The translations under genes and the position numbers were made by a program. The notes under the pieces are model-generated. The model was not told the DNA's origin, searched no databases, and was given only the letters and a program-made list of their open reading frames with translations. This document shows positions 1-6,336 of a stretch of DNA of 7,332 nt, in pieces. Positions within the stretch are counted from its first letter, which is position 1, and each line of letters opens with the position of its first letter. This DNA comes from Candidatus Lambdaproteobacteria bacterium (GTDB lineage: Bacteria > SAR324 > NAC60-12): positions 1-7,332 of the forward strand of contig DTUH01000279.1 in the NCBI GenBank assembly GCA_012964265.1, read 5' to 3'.

Positions 1-1
1 T

Positions 2-1271
2 TGCACAACGTTGATAAGTCTGCCTGCAATGGCAGGAGAGTACAAGGGTCCGAATCTAAGCGGACAAACGGTATCGATCGCTTGGCCGTGGTTGACTGCT
101 GATGAAGAAAGTTTTGAAGCAGTAACAGCATATTTTGAAAAGGCTACAGGAGCCAAAGTCGAATATGCAGGTTCGGACAGTTTCGAACAACAAATCGTGA
201 TTGACATCAAGGCTGGTAGTCCGCCAAACCTTGCTGCATTTCCACAGCCTGGACTTGCTGCGAATATGGCTGCAATCGGAGGCTTGGTTCCGCTTGGAAA
301 CGAAAGCGCAAACTGGGTCAAGAAAAATTATGCCGCAGGACAGTCCTGGGTTGATCTTGGTACATATATTAACAAAAGCGGTAAGAAAGAGTTTTACGGC
401 TTTTTCTTCAACGTGAACGTGAAATCCCTCGTTTGGTATTCACCGGAAAACTTCACTGACGGTGGATATTCTGTGCCGAATACCATGGAAGAGTTGATTG
501 CATTGAGCGATCAAATTGTTAAGGACGGCGGTACCCCCTGGTGTATCGGACTTGGTTCCGGAGATGCTACAGGATGGCCTGCTACGGATTGGGTCGAAGA
601 CTTGCTGCTTCGTACACAGCCCCCTTCTGTTTATGATGGTTGGGTAACCAATGACATAAAATTCAACGATCCACGTATTGTTAGTGCAATTGAAACTTTT
701 GGTCAGTTTGCAAAAAACAGTAAGTACGTCGATGGTGGAATGGCTGCAGTCGGATCCACTGATTTCAGAGACAGTCCCAAAGGTTTGTTCACTGTGCCTC
801 CCCGCTGTTACATGCATCGCCAAGCCAGCTTTATACCGGCCTTCTTTCCCAAAAGTGTGAAAGTTGGAACCGATGCTGATTTCTTCTACTTTCCTTCCTA
901 TTCCACAAAAAAAATTGGGGAATCCGGTACTGGGTGGAGGAACCTTGATCGCCATGACCAAAGACAGTGCCGCAACCCGTGCTTTTATGGAATTTCTGCA
1001 ACATCCAAAGGCACACGAAATATGGATGGCGCGTGCAGGCTTTTTAACACCCCACAAAGGTGTAGATCTGAGCCAATATTCCAGCGGCATTTTGCGTAAG
1101 CAAGGCGAAATTCTGCAAAACGCAACCACCTTCCGCTTTGATGGTTCCGACCTTATGCCTGGTGCAATCGGCGCAGGGGCTTTCTGGAGTCAAATGGTGT
1201 ATTATGTTAGTGGCGCTTCAGCGAAAAAAGTTGCTGATAATGTGCAAGCGACTTGGGATTCCATTAAGTGA
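2..1271 (+). CDS. aglE: Alpha-glucoside ABC transporter, periplasmic binding protein (5' partial, frameshifted)
   Basis: This is the solute-binding protein of an alpha-glucoside importer (extracellular solute-binding family 1), which captures sugars in the periplasm for AglF/AglG. The frame is open to the window edge, so the true start lies upstream. The first visible residues look like the end of a Sec signal peptide, with likely cleavage after PAMA and before GEYKGPNLSG. Family blocks follow: EQQIVIDIKAGSPPNLA, NYAAGQSWVDL, VKSLVWYSPENF, CIGLGSGDATGWPATDW and STDFRDSPKGLF. At the A8 run 907-914 the frame slips. Homology continues in the next frame (LGNPVLGGGTLIAMTKDSA, then FRFDGSDLMPGAIGAGAFW) to the TGA at 1269-1271. 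Left uncorrected, the first frame ends at 1099 with an unrelated tail. The joined product would be about 420 residues plus the missing signal peptide, normal for AglE. The identification is strong; whether the frameshift is real is unknown. Confidence 0.88.
907..914 (+). other. Frameshift site in aglE (A8 run)
   Basis: The run of eight A residues is where aglE homology passes from one frame to the next. Upstream, FFYFPSYSTKK is read in the first frame; downstream, LGNPVLGGG is read in the frame one base later. Seven A residues, or ten, would restore a continuous protein. Ten would give an extra Lys, which fits my memory of related AglE proteins having one more residue here. It may be a mutation, a homopolymer sequencing error, or a site of RNA-polymerase slippage. 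Confidence 0.85.
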
Positions 1272-1448
1272 AATAACCTGAACTGAACGACCGCAATAGG
1301 TGTATTTAAACAGTGCAGTTTGTTTGAACGCCGCGCATCCGACTTTTTCTAAGTGATTAAGACGGATGCGCTTCGGTGTATTCTGCAGGCGGATGGTTTT
1401 ATGCGTCTATAGCGGACCCTTCCTTTTTCTATTCTCTTTTGATCCATT
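1272..1448 (+). other. aglE-aglF intergenic region
   Basis: This 177-base gap carries no credible coding frame. It contains the hairpin at 1333-1371 and ends in a pyrimidine-rich stretch (about 1419-1440) just before the aglF start. No clear sigma-70 promoter or Shine-Dalgarno sequence is visible. As it sits between the binding-protein gene and the permease genes, it is probably transcribed and may set the ratio of AglE to the membrane subunits. Confidence 0.5.
1333..1371 (+). terminator. Intercistronic hairpin between aglE and aglF
   Basis: GCGCATCCG at 1333-1341 is perfectly complementary to CGGATGCGC at 1363-1371, giving a GC-rich 9-bp stem. After one A-A mismatch, three more pairs (1343-1345 with 1359-1361) can form above a loop of about 13 bases. 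No U-run follows directly, so it is not a textbook intrinsic terminator. Hairpins after binding-protein genes of ABC operons often protect the upstream mRNA or partly attenuate transcription, so that the binding protein outnumbers the permeases; that role is inferred here. Confidence 0.55.
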
Positions 1449-2453
1449 ATGCCAGGACAACTCTTGAATGCTTTATTTGCCGTTGTCTTTGGTATTGGAG
1501 TTTGTGTCCTGTATTATGTCGGCAGTAATTTTCTGCTCGAGCGGATTTTCATGGATCAAGACGGATATTCCATCTCAAAAGATCGATGGCGCAGAGCGAT
1601 TCAGCCGTGGTTGTTTTTGGCTCCGGCTTTGCTCTTGCTCGGCGTTTATCTTGTCTATCCGGTTTATGAAACTATCCGTTTGAGTTTCTTCAACTTTGGA
1701 GGTTTTGACTTTGTAGGCTTTAAAAATTATCTATGGGCTTTTGAAAATCCTGATTTCCAGCAGGCTATTTTGAACAATCTACAGTGGTTGGTGATTGTTC
1801 CAACCTTATGTGTGGTCTTTGGATTACTGGTGGCGGTACTTGCAGACAGAGTTTCATGGGGTACAATCGCCAAATCTTTGATTTTTATGCCAATGGCAAT
1901 TTCTTTTGTTGGTGCAAGTGTGATCTGGAAATTTGTTTATGATTACCGGGGGCCTGATATAGAACAAATTGGCAGTTTGAATGCCTTTGTAATGTTGTTC
2001 GGTGCAGAGCCACAAGCATGGATTACGCTTCCATTCTGGAACAATTTTTTCCTGATGGTGATTTTGATCTGGATTCAGACAGGTTTTGCGATGGTGATTT
2101 TCAGTGCTGCCTTACGTGGAATTCCGGAAGAAACTTTGGAAGCAGCCCGGATGGACGGAGCAAACGAGATGCAGATATTTTTCAAAATCATGATCCCGCA
2201 AATAATCGGAACAATCATGGTTGTTTGGACCACAATCACAATTATTGTGCTCAAAATATTTGATATTGTGCTTGCCATGACTAACGGGCAGTGGAATACA
2301 GAAGTTTTGGCAAATTTGATGTTTGACTGGATGTTCCGGGGTGGTGGAGATTCCGGAAGGGGAAGTGTGATTGCACTGATGATAATGATTGCGGTTATTC
2401 CAATTATGGTTTGGAATATCAGTAAATTCCGGAAGGAAGAGGAGGGAAGATGA
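1449..2453 (+). CDS. aglF: Alpha-glucoside ABC transporter permease AglF
   Basis: This is one of two inner-membrane permease subunits (MalF-like, BPD_transp_1 family) forming the sugar channel with AglG. The 334-residue length is typical. It has an N-terminal membrane segment at about 5-25, a second at about 54-72 (PWLFLAPALLLLGVYLVYP), and further segments near 112-132, 143-163, 199-220, 252-275 and 306-324. The ATPase-contacting EAA loop is clear at about 230-251 (LEAARMDGANEMQIFFKIMIP). Family blocks FMPMAISFVGASVIWKF, TLPFWNNFFLMVILIWIQTG and NLMFDWMFRGGG all match AglF. ATG 1449 is chosen because it keeps the conserved first membrane segment; the next in-frame ATG (1551) would remove it. 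No Shine-Dalgarno sequence precedes this start; the leader is T/C-rich instead. Its stop overlaps the aglG start, so the two are translationally coupled. Confidence 0.93.
   Translation: MPGQLLNALFAVVFGIGVCVLYYVGSNFLLERIFMDQDGYSISKDRWRRAIQPWLFLAPALLLLGVYLVYPVYETIRLSFFNFGGFDFVGFKNYLWAFENPDFQQAILNNLQWLVIVPTLCVVFGLLVAVLADRVSWGTIAKSLIFMPMAISFVGASVIWKFVYDYRGPDIEQIGSLNAFVMLFGAEPQAWITLPFWNNFFLMVILIWIQTGFAMVIFSAALRGIPEETLEAARMDGANEMQIFFKIMIPQIIGTIMVVWTTITIIVLKIFDIVLAMTNGQWNTEVLANLMFDWMFRGGGDSGRGSVIALMIMIAVIPIMVWNISKFRKEEEGR
2441..2445 (+). promoter_or_regulatory. Strong ribosome binding site for aglG
   Basis: GGAGG lies four bases before the aglG ATG at 2450, inside the last codons of aglF. With the ATGA stop/start overlap (2450-2453) it indicates coupled translation of the two permeases, and contrasts with the missing site before aglF. 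Confidence 0.7.
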
Positions 2454-3601
2454 GTCCTCTGTCAGTCAAAAGTTTTAACTTTGGAAGAATATTGAATTCT
2501 ACCGGATTGCTGGTTTTGGTGTTGCTCTGGATTTTGCCAACTGTCGGTCTGTTGGTGAGTTCATTACGTGATAAAGATGAACTTGCCCTCACAGGTTGGT
2601 GGACCGCACTATCAACTTCAGCAAGGAACGAATTCAGGAGAACTGGTATTTCGGAAGATCAAGTTGAAATTGATGGGAAATATATTATTTCCGGAAAACT
2701 TCTCGAACCCGGAGGTAAAATAATCCAAACTTTCAGTACCAATTTCCGAAACCTGACTGCATATGAAGCAGGAGCTACAGCAAAATTTAAAGACGGCAGT
2801 CTTTTTACTTTACAGGAGAACGGTGATTACGTATGGATTTCCGATATTCCTTTCAAACACAATCTAGGGAAACGAATTTTTTATGTTGCCAAAGTTCCGC
2901 CTACTTTTTCATTAGACAATTACCGTGAAGTTTTGGCTTCAGAAGGGGTCGGGCAATCTTTTATCAACACGATGAGGGTCACGATTCCGGCCACGGTTAT
3001 TCCCATTATGATTGCCTCGTTTGCTGCGTATGCCTTTGCCTGGATGAAATTTCCCGGACGGCAGTTCCTTTTTGTTTGTGTAGTAGGTTTGTTGGTTGTT
3101 CCGTTGCAGATGTCATTGATTCCGCTGCTGAGCATGTATAATGACATAGGGAATTATTTTGGTTTTGTAGCAAAATCATATCCAGGAATTTGGTTGGCGC
3201 ACACCGGTTTTGGGCTGCCTCTCGCAATTTATTTGCTGCGGAATTATATGGGAAGTTTACCTCGGGAAATCATAGAATCAGCCAGAATTGATGGTGCAAC
3301 ACATTTCCAGATTTTTACGCGTTTAGTCCTTCCTTTATCAGTACCAGCCTTAGCATCATTTTGTATTTTTCAATTTTTATGGGTTTGGAACGATTTATTG
3401 GTCGCACTCGTTTTTCTTGGGAAGCATGATAATCAAATTGTACTGACTTCAAAATTACGGGAACTGTTGGGTTCACGAGGAGATAACTGGGAGATTTTAA
3501 CCAGCAGTGCTTTCATTTCGATAATTATTCCCCTGCTTGTATTCTTTACTCTGCAGCGATACTTTGTGCGTGGTTTAGTAACAGGCTCTGTCAAGTCCTG
3601 A
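2450..3601 (+). CDS. aglG: Alpha-glucoside ABC transporter permease AglG
   Basis: This is the second permease subunit (MalG-like) of the alpha-glucoside importer. At 383 residues it is longer than an ordinary MalG-type protein because about 135 mostly hydrophilic residues (about 40-175) lie between the first membrane segment (about 18-38) and the remaining ones. This periplasmic insertion is a known trait of AglG and matches my memory of the family (DGKYIISGKL, then PPTFSLDNYREVL). The remaining segments fall near 176-197, 207-228, 246-265, 297-323 and 350-375. The EAA loop is at about 273-300 (REIIESARIDGATHFQIF, then LPLS). The C-terminus (QRYFVRGLVTGSVKS) is the conserved end of this family, so the gene is complete. 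The start at ATG 2450 is supported by GGAGG and the overlap with aglF. It is followed after 56 bases by aglA. Confidence 0.94.
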   Translation: MSPLSVKSFNFGRILNSTGLLVLVLLWILPTVGLLVSSLRDKDELALTGWWTALSTSARNEFRRTGISEDQVEIDGKYIISGKLLEPGGKIIQTFSTNFRNLTAYEAGATAKFKDGSLFTLQENGDYVWISDIPFKHNLGKRIFYVAKVPPTFSLDNYREVLASEGVGQSFINTMRVTIPATVIPIMIASFAAYAFAWMKFPGRQFLFVCVVGLLVVPLQMSLIPLLSMYNDIGNYFGFVAKSYPGIWLAHTGFGLPLAIYLLRNYMGSLPREIIESARIDGATHFQIFTRLVLPLSVPALASFCIFQFLWVWNDLLVALVFLGKHDNQIVLTSKLRELLGSRGDNWEILTSSAFISIIIPLLVFFTLQRYFVRGLVTGSVKS

Positions 3602-3657
3602 AGCCACAAAATAAACATTGCTTTCAATTCTATTTACATAAATTAAGACAGAATAAG

Positions 3658-5328
3658 ATGAGTAATTCAAATAATTTTTTTAATGGATCACTAAGCGAAG
3701 ATTGGTGGAAATCAGCCGTATTTTATCAAATTTATCCTAGAAGTTTTTGCGACTCAAATAACGACGGTATAGGCGACTTGAGGGGTGTAATCAATAAATT
3801 AGATCATCTCAATGACGGAAATGGTGGCGGTTTAGGTATAGATGCAATTTGGCTCTCACCATTTTTTCCGTCACCACAAGCAGATTTTGGTTATGACGTG
3901 AGCGATTATTGTGATATTGACTCAGACTATGGAACACTTGATGATTTTGACAAGCTGGTTTTTGAAGCACACAAGCGGAAAATCAGGGTGGTTTTAGATT
4001 TGGTACTCAATCATTCTTCTGATCAGCATGACTGGTTCAAAGAGTCCAGGGTGGACCGCACTAATTCAAAAGCAGACTGGTATGTTTGGGCAAACCCAAA
4101 ACCGAACGGAGAGCCTCCGAATAACTGGCTCGCCGTTTTTGGCGGCGCCGCCTGGACTTATGAACCGCTGCGGGAACAATACTATCTGCACAACTTCTTA
4201 GCTGAGCAACCAGATTTGAACTGGTACAATTCGGAAGTGCGCGAGGCCCTGGCTGAAGTAGTTCGTTTCTGGATGAACCGGGGCGTTGACGGCTTTCGTT
4301 TGGATACAGCAAATTATTATGCTTACGATCGTCAATTACGTGATAACCCTAAACGGCCTGCCGGTTCACATCCGCTTGAGGATGGTCAAGAGGCAAATCC
4401 GTTGAGTGGGTACATCACCAAATATTCAAAAGATCGTCCGGAAAATATAGAATTTATTCATTTTTTACGCAAAATTTTTGACGAAAAAGAAAACTTCACT
4501 TCGATTGGTGAAATTGGCAGCAGTGAAGGTTTGGAGGAAACTTTAAAACTGGGGGCAGATTATGTAAGGCATGGTGATGGGCTCCATATGGCCTACACAT
4601 TTGCGATGCTGAGTAAAGAGATGAACGCAGAATACTTTGGTCACGTAGTGGGTTTCACAGAACAAATGATCGAAGATGGTTGGCCTTGTTGGTCACTCAG
4701 TAATCACGACTGTACCAGAATGGTGACACGTTTCAATTGCTTTGCAGAGCGCGAAGGATTTCAGCAAATGATGCTCTTGCTATTGTTGTCATTGAGAGGC
4801 ACTCCGATCATTTATTATGGCGAAGAAGTAGATATGGAAGAGTATCCTATTACAAAAGAAGAATTACGTGATCCTCAGGGAATTCGCTTCTGGCCTGATA
4901 TTAAGGGACGTGACGGTTGTCGTCTGCCTTTTCCGTGGGATTCTGCGGCACCAAATCAAGGTTTTAACACTGGAAAAAAACCATGGCTTCCTGCAAAAAA
5001 TTCTTTGTCTCTTGATCAGGCACAGGCTTATCCTGAGAGCAGCTATCATGTTATCAAAGAAATGCTAAAAATCCGCAAAACAAATCCTGCGCTCCAAAAA
5101 GGAAAATTTAGACAGATATTGCTTGAGGGGGACTGTTTTGTATTTGAAAGGAAAACAAAAGATCAAACCTTGCTGATAGCAGCCAATTTTTCTACTGAAA
5201 ATCACAGCATCAAATTACCTCTCAAAGTTGAGGAAAACCTCACTCCTCAAGCTTTGAAACATTCCGGCTCCATCAAAAATGAGCGGTTGTCATTACCTGC
5301 ATGCGGTTATTTTCTAGGGAAAGTTTGA
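3658..5328 (+). CDS. aglA: Alpha-glucosidase, GH13 family
   Basis: This cytoplasmic enzyme hydrolyses imported alpha-glucosides (sucrose, maltose, trehalulose or isomaltose type; exact preference not readable) to monosaccharides. Its 556 residues are normal for the oligo-1,6-glucosidase/alpha-glucosidase branch of GH13, and no signal peptide is present. The opening WWKSAVFYQIYPRSF is typical. Conserved regions: region I DLVLNH at 114-119, the QPDLN signature at 184-188, region II GVDGFRLDTA at 209-218 with nucleophile D216, region III SIGEIG with acid/base E285, and region IV SNHD with H350 and transition-state stabiliser D351. All catalytic residues are present, and a C-terminal beta domain ends at a natural stop. 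The ATG at 3658 has only a weak upstream AAGACAG-like site. It lies 56 bases after aglG with no terminator visible, so it is probably cotranscribed. AglK, usually next, is absent. Confidence 0.94.
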   Translation: MSNSNNFFNGSLSEDWWKSAVFYQIYPRSFCDSNNDGIGDLRGVINKLDHLNDGNGGGLGIDAIWLSPFFPSPQADFGYDVSDYCDIDSDYGTLDDFDKLVFEAHKRKIRVVLDLVLNHSSDQHDWFKESRVDRTNSKADWYVWANPKPNGEPPNNWLAVFGGAAWTYEPLREQYYLHNFLAEQPDLNWYNSEVREALAEVVRFWMNRGVDGFRLDTANYYAYDRQLRDNPKRPAGSHPLEDGQEANPLSGYITKYSKDRPENIEFIHFLRKIFDEKENFTSIGEIGSSEGLEETLKLGADYVRHGDGLHMAYTFAMLSKEMNAEYFGHVVGFTEQMIEDGWPCWSLSNHDCTRMVTRFNCFAEREGFQQMMLLLLLSLRGTPIIYYGEEVDMEEYPITKEELRDPQGIRFWPDIKGRDGCRLPFPWDSAAPNQGFNTGKKPWLPAKNSLSLDQAQAYPESSYHVIKEMLKIRKTNPALQKGKFRQILLEGDCFVFERKTKDQTLLIAANFSTENHSIKLPLKVEENLTPQALKHSGSIKNERLSLPACGYFLGKV

Positions 5329-5730
5329 GGTGTATTGTTTTGCTTCAAGACCCAACGCAAACGCAATTTCCCGCGCCTGAAATTTTTTGTATACCGACCG
5401 CGGGTTCAACGCTGATACGTATTATGGAATCCGGATCGTTTTTGGCTACTTCCTCAATATCCATGCCTCCTGCGGCAGATGCCACGATCATGATCCGTTC
5501 CGAACTACGATCCAGCACGAGACTCAAATAAATCTCCCGTGCGATGGAAGTAGCTGCTTCCACATACAAGCGATAAACCACTTTTCCGCGTGGACCGGTT
5601 TGATGAGTGATGAGGCGTTTGCCGAGCATTTCATTTGCGGCATCCCACACTTCATGTTCATCGGAGCAGACTTTCACACCACCCGCTTTTCCGCCAGGAT
5701 CGCTTTGGCTTGATATTCATGAATATCCAT
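5329..5730 (-). pseudogene. mtkA: Malate-CoA ligase (malate thiokinase) beta subunit, degraded N-terminal fragment
   Basis: MtkA is the ATP-grasp beta subunit of malate-CoA ligase, a homologue of SucC, which activates malate to malyl-CoA in the serine cycle. The start at 5730 is clear: MDIHEYQAKAILA behind an AAAGGA site, 15 bases after the mcl stop. At about 5690-5695 the frame breaks. Homology resumes one frame over with GGKAGGVKVC, so about 40 residues including the nucleotide-binding VKAQIHAGxRG block are missing. The body then matches well (LGKRLITHQTGPRGKVVYRLYVE, given here in part, and GGMDIEEVAKNDP, VEPAVGIQK). At 5383-5388 a run of six A residues (coding strand) shifts the frame; with five, FQAREIAFALGLEAKQYTS follows, as in MtkA/SucC. 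The gene then stops at the end of aglA, having lost roughly the last two thirds. SucC is the alternative name, but the neighbouring mcl and the GKRLITHQTG sequence favour MtkA. It cannot be functional as written. Confidence 0.85.
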
Positions 5731-5737
5731 ACGTCTA

Positions 5738-5743
5738 TCCTTT
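5738..5743 (-). promoter_or_regulatory. Ribosome binding site for mtkA
   Basis: AAAGGA on the minus strand lies seven bases before the mtkA ATG (5730) and directly after the mcl stop. It fixes the mtkA start and shows that the mcl-mtkA gene junction itself is undisturbed. Confidence 0.7.
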
Positions 5744-5745
5744 AC

Positions 5746-6019
5746 TTATTTCGATTTTGCCTGAACCACCTCGTCTTGCTTAACTACATTTTCCGCCATC
5801 CGAGCTGAAGCCGCATCAATCATGCGTCCGTCAAGTGAGGCCGCACCTTTTCCTGCAGCAGCAGCTTCCTCTAAAGCGATTAGAATACGTCTGGCACGAT
5901 CCACTTCGGCTGGAGGTGGAGAAAATACGGTGTTTGCCAATTCTATTTGCGAGGAGTGAATTGCCCATTTACCTTCATAGCCTAAGGCAGCGGAACGTTT
6001 TGCATCTAGTGCACTGTAT
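5746..6019 (-). pseudogene. mcl: Malyl-CoA lyase, C-terminal fragment
   Basis: Malyl-CoA lyase (HpcH/HpaI aldolase/citrate lyase family) cleaves malyl-CoA to acetyl-CoA and glyoxylate, the step after malate-CoA ligase. Only the last 90 or so codons remain. They begin near SALDAKRSAALGYEGKWAIH, which includes the family's GKWAIHxSQI block, continue through ELANTVFSPPPAEVDRARRI and GRMIDAASARMAENVVKQ, and end naturally at the TAA at 5746-5748. The usual Pro in IHPSQI is Ser here. Upstream of about 6019 homology ends: the frame meets a TGA at about 6020 and the DNA becomes AT-rich leader sequence, so some 230 N-terminal codons, including most of the active site, are gone. It sits 15 bases before mtkA on the same strand, the normal adjacency for a serine-cycle cluster. 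The CitE-type lyase is the main alternative. Confidence 0.82.
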
Positions 6020-6174
6020 CAATTAAATTAAATATTTATATTGTAATAAATGAGGCTTTTTATTTTGTTTATTTCTTGTTATTTACTTCAGCTGCAATTA
6101 TGCGGGAATGGAAAAACCTCTCTAAATGCGGGCGTTATTTTCATGAAATGATTAACTAAACTAAAGAGAACACA
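6020..6174 (+). promoter_or_regulatory. AT-rich leader upstream of the class-V aminotransferase
   Basis: This 155-base stretch has no coding frame and is markedly AT-rich in its first half, like a promoter region. A weak sigma-70 candidate is TTGTTA (6076-6081) with TATGCG 17 bases later; it is not convincing. ATGCGGG occurs twice, at 6100-6106 and 6126-6132, 26 bases apart centre to centre, which could be operator half-sites. AAAGAGAA at 6163-6170 is a plausible ribosome binding site for the ATG at 6175. Its left edge is the break in mcl. Confidence 0.4.
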
Positions 6175-6336
6175 ATGGCATATCCTCCTCTTGAAATTCC
6201 TGAAACACTTGCTGCAGGTCCAGGTAATACTGACCCTCGTGTCCTTGAACGTTTATATCAAACCGGAGTTGCCGGCCACATGCAAAATGATGTGGTGCGC
6301 GGCATGGAGGAAGCGAAAAAAAAGCTGCTGATGTTT
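6175..6336 (+). pseudogene. Class-V aminotransferase (serine/alanine-glyoxylate type), N-terminal fragment
   Basis: These 54 codons form the N-terminus of a PLP-dependent class-V aminotransferase, the group that includes serine-glyoxylate and alanine-glyoxylate aminotransferases. The clues are the opening AAGPGNTDPRVLERL, then GHMQNDVVRGMEEAKKKL, which correspond to the family's GPGPxNxxPRVL and GHxxxxFxxxMxExK blocks. The next expected element (a phenylalanine followed by G/R-T-x-N) is missing, because at about 6337 the sequence becomes the reverse complement of the end of fadH. The apparent frame runs on to 6447, but those last residues are antisense fadH, not protein homology. A full gene would be roughly 390-400 codons, so the PLP lysine and nearly all the fold are lost. 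The neighbouring mcl and mtkA suggest the serine-glyoxylate role (sga), but the fragment is too short to separate substrates. Confidence 0.72.

Noticed and set aside
440..1129. A 229-codon open frame on the minus strand
   Set aside because: It lies entirely antisense to conserved aglE sequence, shows no recognisable family motif, and its residue make-up looks like a shadow frame.
864..1271. A separate 135-codon gene downstream of aglE
   Set aside because: Its sequence from LGNPVLGGG onward is the C-terminus of AglE, and the ATG at 864 lies inside aglE coding sequence in another frame. It is the frameshifted remainder, not a gene.
5387..5713. A 108-codon open frame on the plus strand
   Set aside because: It is antisense to the mtkA fragment, whose protein homology is clear on the minus strand; no motif or ribosome site supports the plus-strand reading.
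5345..5730. A short functional succinyl-CoA synthetase-like protein
   Set aside because: The fragment lacks part of the ATP-grasp N-terminus, changes frame twice and has lost its C-terminal two thirds, so it cannot fold as the known enzyme.
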